Of a stretch of DNA of 39,311 nucleotides, positions 1-7,672 are shown in pieces. Every line of letters starts with the position of its first letter. The stretch's first letter is position 1. The position numbers and the translations under genes are program-made. A model generated the notes under the pieces. It saw nothing but the letters and a program-made list of their open reading frames with translations, had not been told where the DNA came from and did not search any database. Origin of the DNA: Bacteroidota bacterium (GTDB lineage Bacteria; Bacteroidota; Bacteroidia; Bacteroidales; UBA1715); the NCBI GenBank assembly GCA_009786075.1, contig WQTX01000015.1, positions 1-39,311 on the forward strand. Direction: 5' to 3'.

Positions 1-1475
1 CAGAAGGTTCAGCAGAAGGGTTAAAAGATTTTATAAACAAAAAAACAGATTTTCTCAAAATAGAACTCGCCATTATCTCGTATGCCATTTCTGCCAAATA
101 TTATACACGAGCCAATTATCACAAGCGAGCATCTTTTCAACTCTACAAAATATTGCAGTTGCTTAGTCATTACAAATTTATCGAAGGCATAAATTATGAA
201 AAATTCAGCAAAGCAATCAGCAAAGAAGCCATTAGGTTAATATATTTTGCCTACGGTCAAATAAATCTTTTTGCTATACAAAAGCACAAATTAGACACCG
301 AAAAACCGAGTGCCAAACTGCAAAATATTTTGTTAGACAGCGAAATACGCCGTGTCACATTATTAGTAAAAGAATTGGAATTGCAGATAGCAAAGCAAAA
401 AACAAAAGAATATAAAGAATATGAAGATAAATATAAAAATGAAACGGACGAAACAAAGAAGAGTAAATATGAAAAGAAATTGGGTAAAATGAAGGAAAAG
501 AAATATGAAAATGCTTTGATGGATAAACTGCAACAGTTATACAAACAATCTATAGCTCAGCCGTATGCAATACACTACAGCGTTACTGCCCGCACTAACC
601 TTCTGCGTTTGAAGGCAAAAATCAATTGGACAACTTTTAAATGGTTTTTAAGAGACAAAATTATTGTTAATGAAAACAACAATGAAAATAACCACAATGA
701 AAAAAATTATTTTGATTTGCTGGCAATATTGATAAATAAAGAACAAACAAACCTAACAAACATAGGGAAGATAATTGGTAAAGATATACCCGATGGCGAG
801 AAAGAGTTTTCAAAATTTTGTTTGGAAATATTAGAAGATATAATCGTAGATTCTATTTTTTGCCTTAAAGAAGTAATCCGCTTGTGCGAAACCTCCGGTG
901 TTTCCTATCTGTTTAGTCATGGTTATATGGCTGCTGCTTACGAACATCTTGGAGAATGGGTTCGTTATGCAGAAAGTTTGTTTAACATAAAAAGATGGGT
1001 GGTTGATAAAAAAGATTATGACAAAGTAAAAATTGAAAAGGCTTATAAAAAAATTAGTCCGGATTCAAAATCTATTTCTACAAACGTAGAATTAAAAACA
1101 TTGCTTTCAGAATATAAATTAGAAAAAAAATTAGACGCCCGTTTTGGTACTAACTGGGAAGTGCAATTAAGTAGTATTTATTATACCAATCGGGCATTGA
1201 TACACTATTACGCCATGCTTGAAACTCATCGCGGCGGTCGTGCTTACCAACGATTAATTGAGAATATGTATTTTGTTAATAGCGATTTTGATGATTGTAT
1301 TTATCATTTTAACATCGCAATCGAACGTTTTACTATCCACAATGCCGATAACAAAAAATACAATAAGGAAGGCAATAAACCTATACCTCAAGGTATTGAC
1401 CAAAAGACGAAGGAATTGAAAAAGATATGTAAAGCTACTACATTGTATGATGTAGATAACTATTTTGAAAAATAG
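1..1475 (+). CDS. Helical TPR-like protein, 5' end outside the window
   Basis: The frame ending at 1475 is open back to base 3 with no stop. The gene therefore starts left of the window, and the first possible internal start (TTG at 153) is probably not real. I do not recognise the family. Visible features are a strongly charged Lys/Glu stretch (about bases 370-500) likely to be coiled coil, then amphipathic helices. Two segments resemble tetratricopeptide helices: one around GYMAAAYEHLGEW (about 916-960) and one around FDDCIYHFNIAIERF (about 1288-1332). No membrane segment or catalytic motif is seen in this part. The gene is very rich in AAA and AAT codons compared with valS or mnmE, which suggests an accessory or transferred gene. 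A signalling or scaffold role is only a guess, because the missing N-terminus may hold the catalytic domain. Confidence 0.7.
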   Translation, partial: EGSAEGLKDFINKKTDFLKIELAIISYAISAKYYTRANYHKRASFQLYKILQLLSHYKFIEGINYEKFSKAISKEAIRLIYFAYGQINLFAIQKHKLDTEKPSAKLQNILLDSEIRRVTLLVKELELQIAKQKTKEYKEYEDKYKNETDETKKSKYEKKLGKMKEKKYENALMDKLQQLYKQSIAQPYAIHYSVTARTNLLRLKAKINWTTFKWFLRDKIIVNENNNENNHNEKNYFDLLAILINKEQTNLTNIGKIIGKDIPDGEKEFSKFCLEILEDIIVDSIFCLKEVIRLCETSGVSYLFSHGYMAAAYEHLGEWVRYAESLFNIKRWVVDKKDYDKVKIEKAYKKISPDSKSISTNVELKTLLSEYKLEKKLDARFGTNWEVQLSSIYYTNRALIHYYAMLETHRGGRAYQRLIENMYFVNSDFDDCIYHFNIAIERFTIHNADNKKYNKEGNKPIPQGIDQKTKELKKICKATTLYDVDNYFEK

Positions 1476-2057
1476 AGTTTTAGTAATTCTATCGCTGAAA
1501 TTTGGTTATAATAGTTAATGCTGTTTTGCCGGATTTTAGTGGTAAGCGTTCGGGAGGGGTAATCCTTTTGATATTCAACACACTATTTGTCTGAAATAAT
1601 CGAGTTAAAATGCAAACGGTGATTCTCTTGCAGTGGAAAAATACAGGGCTACGATGTAAAGTATATCGTGAAAGGGAGTTTGTGCAAGTCGTATTTGGGG
1701 GGAAATATCAGCACATTAAAACAGAGTGATGTAAACAATTATGTTGAAAATAAGATGTATATTTAAAACCGGAAAGCTCGCTCAAACAACAAAAAAAGTC
1801 TGTTTTGTTACTCGTTTGTTACCGCTCACTTGTAAATAGTGGTCTTTCTCTTTTTGTATCAAGCGGTTATAAATGTTATTGAGGTTTTTAAAATAAACAA
1901 ATCCGCATAAAATATAAAGAGGTGTACGAAAAACTTACTGCCGGCAAAGATGAACAGATTAACTGCGTTGAGCTCCGCTTTGCTACGGTTACTTTATTGA
2001 GGAGTTTAGTGGAGAAGAGAAACATGCGTAAACACGTGGGACCGCAGTCCATAGCAT
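1476..2057. other. Gene-free stretch with decayed coding remnants
   Basis: This is about 580 bp without a convincing gene. Two short plus-strand stretches look like gene debris. The frame 1623-1766 (between TGA at 1620 and TAA at 1764) reads like normal protein, for example YDVKYIVKGSL. The frame 1892-2068 reads KEVYEKLTAGKDEQ and related text, and its stop lies inside the 3' end of the neighbouring minus-strand gene. Neither has a good start or a recognisable domain. I see no promoter, tRNA or clear terminator. It could be a scar of an insertion or deletion. Confidence 0.4.
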
Positions 2058-2894
2058 CTAATTGCTAGTAGCAGGTAAAGTTTTTTGCCATATATCTAAC
2101 AATGTTAATATAAAAATCGAGTACATTCCACTTAATCCTATTATGCTGCAAGTCGTAGTATGAAAATATTGAAATCCCGTTTCTTTCATATTTTCTACTT
2201 CCGCCAACCATTCCGTTAATTCAATTGAATATTCCGAAGGGTTTTCTTCAATGTACGATGCTATTGCTTCACACATTTGCTGCACATCTATTTGGTCAAG
2301 TACCTCTTGGAGTGCCAATTCTACCGAACCATAATCTTGAAAACTACTCATTATTCTGGTTAGAGTTTCGGGTACTATGTTGTTTTGCATATCCGGGTCA
2401 AAACACATCAAGCCTTTGGTTGCAAGATACAGCCCAAGTGTAAAAATATTGTCCTGCGAAAAATCATCATCTAATAATTGCAAAGCCAGTTTTTGTGTCT
2501 TTTCGTGGAAACGAATAAGTTGCTCCGTATAATGTATAAGTTTGAATGTGTTCCATACCAACGAATTGTTGGGATAATTACACCAAAGAACTCTGCCATA
2601 ATCAATTGTTTCGGCAGAAATAGATTGATTTTCAGCTAAATACTGCTGAAAATAATTTTCAATTTCAGTTTGGTAATTGTTTTCGCAATTGGGCGAAATG
2701 AGTGTAACTTGAATATGCTCGCCCCGTTCGTCGGAAAAAGAAATCAAGCAATTGCAAAATTGCGTTTGTCGCTTGGTGTAAAACTGCATTATGTGATTTG
2801 CAAGTTCTGCCCAATTGGTGCGAGAATAATAAATCGCAAGGAAATACCATGCTTTTCCGTCTCGAATATATGGTGGTGGGGTTAATAAACTCAT
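2058..2894 (-). CDS. Possible lantibiotic dehydratase C-terminal (SpaB_C-like) protein
   Basis: This 278-residue protein resembles the stand-alone form of the lantibiotic dehydratase C-terminal domain (thiopeptide-type bacteriocin biosynthesis domain). Near the N-terminus is W-Y-x-x-x-I-Y-Y (residues 16-23). It is followed by a strand LISFSDERGEHIQVTLIS (about 50-67), close to the family pattern FFIRYSDxGxHIRLR. Helices around 120-170 and a hydrophobic C-terminal segment (about 245-270) follow. In known systems such domains remove glutamate from glutamylated precursor peptides or add amino acids to them. No precursor peptide, large dehydratase, cyclase or exporter is in view, so it is either an orphan or a distant relative. 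The upstream region is a palindromic repeat (2918-3008) with no recognisable -7 element. The assignment rests on motif resemblance only. Confidence 0.45.
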   Translation of the reverse strand: MSLLTPPPYIRDGKAWYFLAIYYSRTNWAELANHIMQFYTKRQTQFCNCLISFSDERGEHIQVTLISPNCENNYQTEIENYFQQYLAENQSISAETIDYGRVLWCNYPNNSLVWNTFKLIHYTEQLIRFHEKTQKLALQLLDDDFSQDNIFTLGLYLATKGLMCFDPDMQNNIVPETLTRIMSSFQDYGSVELALQEVLDQIDVQQMCEAIASYIEENPSEYSIELTEWLAEVENMKETGFQYFHTTTCSIIGLSGMYSIFILTLLDIWQKTLPATSN

Positions 2895-2917
2895 AACATT
2901 ATTTTATTATTCTTATA

Positions 2918-3008
2918 GATTGCTTCGTCGTACCTCCTCGCAATGACGCTCTTTTGAGGATTAGTGTAAACTCTCGAAGGTGCGTCATTGCGAGGAACGA
3001 AGCAATCC
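2918..3008. repeat. Dispersed palindromic element, GATTGCTTCG family, copy 1
   Basis: Imperfect inverted repeat. The left arm starts GATTGCTTCG and contains CTCGCAATGACG. The right arm contains CGTCATTGCGAGG and ends CGAAGCAATCC. The middle is about 30 bp. Copies of the same family lie at 12325-12420 and 13454-13517. This copy fills the gap between the SpaB_C-like gene and the glycosyltransferase gene. Similar GATTGCTTCG/CGCAATGACG palindromes are widespread in bacterial genomes and resemble non-autonomous mobile elements (MITE-like) or hairpins. Confidence 0.85.
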
Positions 3009-3016
3009 AACATATT

Positions 3017-4066
3017 TTAATCTATTATTTTTTTGCGTGAAACATCAAAATTTTTAAAAGCACTACCTTTTCCAAACCCATCGGGATTAACAGCAGTATT
3101 GTTTTTTATTTGCTCATATACTTCGTTAAAATTAATGCTCTGGGTTAGCAGTACAATTATCCATGTTATAAAATCATCGTTCTGCGCTTTGTGAAAAGTA
3201 CGATTTTCAAAATCAATAGTGGGCGATTTTTGATTCGCACTCCATGTTCCTTTTACAACATCGCCTTGTATTACAATTTTAACTTTTTCATTGAGGTAGG
3301 CTTCATAAATCGACAAAGGAACTTCGGAAAAACCATATACATGCACATTATCGACCAAAGTGTATTGTTCGGTTGTAAAATCGTTATACAACAGCAAAAT
3401 AATTGATGTGTAAGGATTTACGTAAGCAATATACATTTCGCTTAAATTTTTTGCTATATGTTCTTCGGAAATACGACTTTTATCGGAGTGTGAAATATAG
3501 CGGTAAAATTCGGGGTCTTGAAAACTCATAGGTTGCAATCCGTGCTTCATTAAACGATTCATAAAATCATTATCCTCGTAGCCATAGCTTTTCAATGCTT
3601 CGTTGTAGCCTCGTATTGCCGTAAAATCTTCATAACGCACGCTTACTCTGCCAAAAGTGTCGTTGAAAGAATGATTGTTGGTGTAAAATATATTGCTGTG
3701 CGTTGCAAATTCTTGAATCATAAATGCTGCAAAGCCTTTGCCGAGAAAATTGTCGGCATCAAGATTGCACAAAATTCCGGCATTTGCCAAACGGAAAGCC
3801 ATATTACGGCTGTGGCTCCGGTGGTAAACCTTTGGCTCTGTTGTTTTGTAATATACCAATATGCCGCTATCAATATAGGTTTGCATATTTTGTTGCACCC
3901 ATTCGCCCAAACCATCGGTGGAATTGTAATCCAACAAAACAAACTCTACATCATCTATCAAATAATTATCGAGAATATTTTTTTCAAGCGTTTGTTGCAA
4001 GTGGCACAAACGATTCATGCAGGTAATGCAGAATGCTATTTTTTTAGGGAGAATATTGGCTGTCAT
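3017..4066 (-). CDS. GT2-type glycosyltransferase
   Basis: A 349-residue soluble glycosyltransferase with a family 2 (GT-A) fold. The N-terminal strand AFCITCMNR (residues 11-19) is the usual nucleotide-sugar binding start. The metal-binding DxD is Asp103-Ala-Asp105 in NLDADN. An acidic YEDNDF motif (165-170) matches the acceptor or base region of galactosyltransferase-type GT2 enzymes. There is no membrane segment, so it should act in the cytoplasm, moving a sugar from a nucleotide donor to glycan, lipid or protein. Donor and acceptor cannot be read from the sequence. No polysaccharide gene cluster surrounds it, so it appears solitary. The start is the first ATG, and the roughly 140 bp upstream show no TAnnTTTG element. 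Confidence 0.85.
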   Translation of the reverse strand: MTANILPKKIAFCITCMNRLCHLQQTLEKNILDNYLIDDVEFVLLDYNSTDGLGEWVQQNMQTYIDSGILVYYKTTEPKVYHRSHSRNMAFRLANAGILCNLDADNFLGKGFAAFMIQEFATHSNIFYTNNHSFNDTFGRVSVRYEDFTAIRGYNEALKSYGYEDNDFMNRLMKHGLQPMSFQDPEFYRYISHSDKSRISEEHIAKNLSEMYIAYVNPYTSIILLLYNDFTTEQYTLVDNVHVYGFSEVPLSIYEAYLNEKVKIVIQGDVVKGTWSANQKSPTIDFENRTFHKAQNDDFITWIIVLLTQSINFNEVYEQIKNNTAVNPDGFGKGSAFKNFDVSRKKIID

Positions 4067-4206
4067 TATTGATTTGTTAATTACTTTCCTTGTTGAATTA
4101 GGTAATCAGGTTAGTTTGGGTAGGAATTTTTGGTTATTTAGGGTGTTTTGTTTGCTAAATCAGGTCAAAATTAGGTTATTTTTTTTGAAATTACAACAAA
4201 AATTTT

Positions 4207-6153
4207 TTACTCCCTCTCGTGCATCATACGCTTAATAAGCGGCGAAAGCGCAAAAAGCAGTAACGATGCCACAAGCGCAATAATTCCCACCACACCAAAC
4301 ACACGAGCGTAGTTCAGCAAATTAAATAAAGAATATTTGCTCGAAGGACTAAAACTTTTTGCCTGTTCGGGTGTAATGTAGTTTTTGTCGAGAGCCTGCA
4401 CAATTGCCTGTTCGCCTTTTGCTTGAAAATGTGCAAAACCTGTTTCAAAACTTTGCATAACGGCTTTTGAAAACAATGCGGAATCGGCAACAGATTGTGT
4501 TATTGAGGCATTTTCAAAGCTAAGCCACATTTTTTTTTGCAAACTATCAATATTTTGACCGCTTTGCATTTCGTTGAAACTTTTAGAATACGTATACGAA
4601 ATATCGGAATTGTAGGTTTTGAAAAATTCTTCTGCCGGAATTGTCAATGCTTGCAACGAAAGATTTGTTTTGAAATCAGAAATCATAACCTCAACCGTAG
4701 AATCTTCTTGATTGGTAAAATTGGCAATAATTCCCGCCACATGGTGCGCCATTGCCGACGACAAAAACCACGCACCCATAATCATAGCCGTAATTCGCGG
4801 CGGCGCAAGTTTTGTTACCATAGAAAGCCCAATGGGCGAAAGGCAGAGTTCGCCAATGGTTTGCAGCATATAGCTGAGAATAAGAATAAGCATGGGCACA
4901 GCGGCAATTTGTAATAGTAATGGTGTAACAGAATTGCCCATATCAAGCGAAACTTCGCTTACAAAATACGGTGCAACGGCAAGCAGCAAAAATCCCAAAC
5001 TGAGGAAAAATAATCCCAAAGCAAATTTGAAAGCCGTGTTTGGTTCACGTTTTTTGCTTGCCAACCACAACCACAGCGAAGTAAGCGGCGTTGCTAAAAT
5101 CAATATAAACAACGGATTGACCGACTGAAACAGCGAAGTTGGTACGGTAATTGAAAACAAATTACGATTGACATTTTCGTTGGCAAACAACGTAAGCGAC
5201 GAACCGGCTTGCTCAAAAAATGCAAAAAACAATACGGTAAAAAACAGCAAAATCAAAATTACGAACAAACGGTCTCTCTCTATGCGATTGCTGCGCAAAG
5301 CAATGATAAATATAATTACTACCACTGCCACAGCAAATGGCGTGAGTGCGTATGTCATAAGTTGGTAATTTTTTACGAGCAAAGCAAAAATAGCAACCGA
5401 ACACACACTTAGCACATAAATCAAATGTTCGACCGACAAACCGAGAAAAACTTTTTTGTGTAATTTTTCACCTATTGGTGCTGCACCAATAGGTGCATAC
5501 ACAGTATGCACCTCAGCAGTAGGATTACCGGTTACTGAGCTTGTCGAAGTAAAATCAACTATTTCTTTGTAATCCAGTTGCTTTTGATTGCGCAAAAATA
5601 CCGCTAAACCGGCAATCATTCCCACTCCGGCAATGCCAAAACCCCAATGCCAGCCGTAAGTTTCGCCAATTATGCCACACACTAAGGGTGAAAAAAATGC
5701 GCCTAAATTCACGCCCATGTAAAAAATGGTAAAACCGCTATCACGGCGTGGGTCGTTGTCCATATACAAATTGCCAACGATTGACGAAATATTTGGTTTG
5801 AAAAATCCATTGCCCAAAATCAAAAACGCCAACGCAATGTAAAGGCAAAATTCATTTTCAATTGCCATTATAAAATGCCCCACAGCCATAAGAATTGCAC
5901 CCCAAATAATCGCTTTTTTGTAACCGAGAAATTTATCGGCAATCAAACCGCCAATGAATGGCGTGGCATATACCAATGCCCCGTAAGCGGCAAAAATTCC
6001 AAATGCAACTGTCTTTTTTTCAGGTTCTTGCAAATGACGAAACAATTGCAAAGTCAAATACAAAGTAAGCAACGCCCGCATTCCGTAGAAGCTGAAACGT
6101 TCCCACATTTCGGTAAAAAAGAGGAAGGTGAGGGATTTAGGGTGTTTGTACAT
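4207..6153 (-). CDS. POT/PTR2 family proton-coupled peptide transporter
   Basis: A 648-residue inner-membrane transporter of the proton-dependent oligopeptide (POT, MFS) family. It imports di- and tripeptides with protons. The N-terminus carries FFTEMWERFSFYGMRALL, the classic TM1 motif with ExxERF, and the PTR2 motif FYMGVNLGAFFSP lies near residues 145-160. Many further hydrophobic segments follow. It is longer than the usual 450-550 residues for two reasons. The loop near residues 200-228 is built from palindromic repeat DNA (5471-5552), and a hydrophilic insertion of about 100 residues lies before the last membrane segments. The start at 6153 places the conserved motif at residue 15, as normal. 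It is 85 bp from argG on the same strand, so co-transcription from the argG promoter is possible. Confidence 0.93.
   Translation of the reverse strand: MYKHPKSLTFLFFTEMWERFSFYGMRALLTLYLTLQLFRHLQEPEKKTVAFGIFAAYGALVYATPFIGGLIADKFLGYKKAIIWGAILMAVGHFIMAIENEFCLYIALAFLILGNGFFKPNISSIVGNLYMDNDPRRDSGFTIFYMGVNLGAFFSPLVCGIIGETYGWHWGFGIAGVGMIAGLAVFLRNQKQLDYKEIVDFTSTSSVTGNPTAEVHTVYAPIGAAPIGEKLHKKVFLGLSVEHLIYVLSVCSVAIFALLVKNYQLMTYALTPFAVAVVVIIFIIALRSNRIERDRLFVILILLFFTVLFFAFFEQAGSSLTLFANENVNRNLFSITVPTSLFQSVNPLFILILATPLTSLWLWLASKKREPNTAFKFALGLFFLSLGFLLLAVAPYFVSEVSLDMGNSVTPLLLQIAAVPMLILILSYMLQTIGELCLSPIGLSMVTKLAPPRITAMIMGAWFLSSAMAHHVAGIIANFTNQEDSTVEVMISDFKTNLSLQALTIPAEEFFKTYNSDISYTYSKSFNEMQSGQNIDSLQKKMWLSFENASITQSVADSALFSKAVMQSFETGFAHFQAKGEQAIVQALDKNYITPEQAKSFSPSSKYSLFNLLNYARVFGVVGIIALVASLLLFALSPLIKRMMHERE
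5471..5552. repeat. Palindromic elements inside the POT transporter gene
   Basis: There are three inverted repeats in a row. 5471-5493 has arms CCTATTGGTG and CACCAATAGG around CTG. 5492-5512 has arms GGTGCATAC and GTATGCACC around ACA. 5532-5552 is a TTACT...AGTAA hairpin containing TGAGCTTGTCGAAG, a motif dispersed in many bacterial genomes. Together they encode about 28 residues of the loop near residues 200-228 and keep the reading frame. Confidence 0.8.
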
Positions 6154-6157
6154 TTTT

Positions 6158-6180
6158 AGTGGTTAGTGGTCAGTGGTTAG
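6158..6180. repeat. Heptamer repeat AGTGGTT, about three units
   Basis: 7-bp tandem units AGTGGTT, AGTGGTC, AGTGGTT and the start of a fourth lie 4 nt upstream of the POT transporter start codon (minus strand). Unlike the other heptamer arrays here, no TAnnTTTG element separates it from the gene, so it lies in the intergenic or leader region. Confidence 0.7.
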
Positions 6181-6237
6181 TAATAAGCGTTGTTTTGATT
6201 AATTGGCACATTGGCTTATTGACAATTGGCACATTGA

Positions 6238-7425
6238 CTAATCGTTTACCGAATTATAAAGTTTAATCTGATTAGCCAAAATTTTCGTAAATCCTTTTAC
6301 ATCGTCGCCCGAAAAAGCGGTATTCATTTCGCCGTATTGGGCAAATTTTGCCTGCATCATATCGTATTTCGATTCTATGCCGATTACTTCAAAATTGTAA
6401 GGCGCAAGTTTTACGAATACTTTTCCGCTCACGTGTTCTTGCGTGCTTTTCAAGAATTTTTCAATATCACGCATTACCGGTTCTTGATATTGCGCCTCGT
6501 GCAGCAACATTCCGTACCAATTGGCAAGTTGTTCTTTCCAATATAATTGCCATTTTGTAAGATTGTGTTTTTCAAGCAAATGGTGCGCTTTTATAATTAT
6601 CATAGGCGCAGCAGCTTCAAATGCCACACGTCCTTTTATGCCGATAATAGTATCGCCCACGTGCATTCCGCGTCCAATGGCGTATTGCGATGCAAGTTTA
6701 TTAAGTTTTTGAATTATTTCGAGCGGATTTTTATAGAGTACACCATTGAATGCAACCAAATCGCCTTTGTCAAACTCCAGTTCCACATCGCACGGTTCTG
6801 TTTTTTTCAATTGCGAAGGGTAGGCACTTTCGGGTATAGTTGTCGAAGAATTTAAAGTTTCTTTGCCGCCGATGCTTGTGCCCCACAATCCTTGATTGAT
6901 AGAATATTCGGCTTTTTTGAAATCGAAATCAATGCCATTCGAGCGTAAATATTCAATTTCGTATTCACGGCTCAATTTTTTATCGCGCACGGGAGTTATA
7001 ATTTCAATTTCGGGACAAATTACTTGAAATGCCAAATCGAAACGCACTTGGTCGTTGCCCGCACCGGTGCTGCCGTGAATTATGCAGCTTGCGCCGACTT
7101 CTTTTGCATATTTTGCCAACGCCATAGCTTGAAAAATCCGTTCGGAACTTACCGAAAGAGGGTAGGTGTTGTTTTTCAAAATATTGCCATAAATCATATA
7201 GCGAATACATTTTTTGTAATATTCCAACGAAATATCTAAGCATACGTGTTTCGAAACGCCAAGAGCCATTGCCCGGCGTTCGATTTCCTGTAATTCTTCG
7301 TGCGAAAAACCACCGGTATTTACCAAAACCGAATGAATATTCAACCCTTCTTCTTTGCTGTAATATTTTGCGCAATACGAGGTGTCCAAACCTCCGCTAA
7401 ATGCTAAAACTGCTATTTTTGACAT
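6238..7425 (-). CDS. argG: Argininosuccinate synthase
   Basis: This 395-residue enzyme joins citrulline and aspartate with ATP to give argininosuccinate, the penultimate step of arginine synthesis, in the cytoplasm. The PP-loop SGGLDTS is at residues 10-16, and the conserved GSTGAGNDQVRFD segment is near 118-130. Length and motif spacing are normal. No other canonical arg gene is adjacent, but a GNAT typical of Bacteroidota arg operons lies at 11749-12288, beyond an ATPase unit and valS. A -7 element TATTTTTG (7448-7455, minus strand) precedes the gene. It is followed upstream by seven copies of a 7-bp repeat, so expression may depend on repeat number. Confidence 0.97.
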   Translation of the reverse strand: MSKIAVLAFSGGLDTSYCAKYYSKEEGLNIHSVLVNTGGFSHEELQEIERRAMALGVSKHVCLDISLEYYKKCIRYMIYGNILKNNTYPLSVSSERIFQAMALAKYAKEVGASCIIHGSTGAGNDQVRFDLAFQVICPEIEIITPVRDKKLSREYEIEYLRSNGIDFDFKKAEYSINQGLWGTSIGGKETLNSSTTIPESAYPSQLKKTEPCDVELEFDKGDLVAFNGVLYKNPLEIIQKLNKLASQYAIGRGMHVGDTIIGIKGRVAFEAAAPMIIIKAHHLLEKHNLTKWQLYWKEQLANWYGMLLHEAQYQEPVMRDIEKFLKSTQEHVSGKVFVKLAPYNFEVIGIESKYDMMQAKFAQYGEMNTAFSGDDVKGFTKILANQIKLYNSVND

Positions 7426-7447
7426 TTTTTTTGATTTTTTGTTTGCG

Positions 7448-7455
7448 CAAAAATA
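7448..7455 (-). promoter_or_regulatory. argG promoter -7 element
   Basis: On the minus strand TATTTTTG fits the Bacteroidota -7 consensus TAnnTTTG and lies 22 nt before the argG ATG. The expected -33 TTG position is occupied by the heptamer array, and no TTG is present there. Confidence 0.6.
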
Positions 7456-7461
7456 GCGATT

Positions 7462-7510
7462 AATTATGAATTATGAATTATGAATTATGAATTATGAATT
7501 ATGAATTATG
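7462..7510. repeat. Heptamer array AATTATG x7 upstream of argG
   Basis: Seven perfect, contiguous copies of AATTATG plus a partial eighth. The array begins 6 nt upstream of the argG -7 element. Perfect identity of the units suggests recent expansion and likely length variation between strains. Confidence 0.95.
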
Positions 7511-7565
7511 AATTTTCGATTTAGAGTATATTAAATTTGCAATTTTTGTGTTTTAAAAATCTCTA

Positions 7566-7628
7566 TAACACTTGCATTTACTGCAATCGCGTTATTACGA
7601 AAAATTTCGTAACGAAATTTTTCGTAAT
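7566..7628. repeat. Left 63-bp direct repeat with 35-bp palindrome
   Basis: Starts TAACACTTG and ends in a perfect palindrome at 7594-7628, with arms ATTACGAAAAATTTCGT around one A. About 84 percent identical, in the same orientation, to 8768-8830. The two copies bracket the ATPase gene 7673-8743. Confidence 0.9.
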
Positions 7629-7641
7629 AGAAAATTTTGTA

Positions 7642-7649
7642 TATCTTTG
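7642..7649 (+). promoter_or_regulatory. ATPase gene promoter -7 element
   Basis: TATCTTTG fits TAnnTTTG and lies 23 nt before the ATG at 7673. The left palindrome ends 13 nt upstream, where a -33 element or regulator site would be expected. Confidence 0.55.
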
Positions 7650-7672
7650 TGGAAAATTAAAACATAAAGTAT

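Noticed and set aside
1476-2057. tRNA or other structured RNA gene
   Set aside because: No T-loop (GTTCGA-type) sequence or cloverleaf pairing was found here or elsewhere in the window.
7462-7510. CRISPR or origin iterons
   Set aside because: Units are only 7 bp, perfectly tandem and tied to a promoter; no replication gene is nearby.
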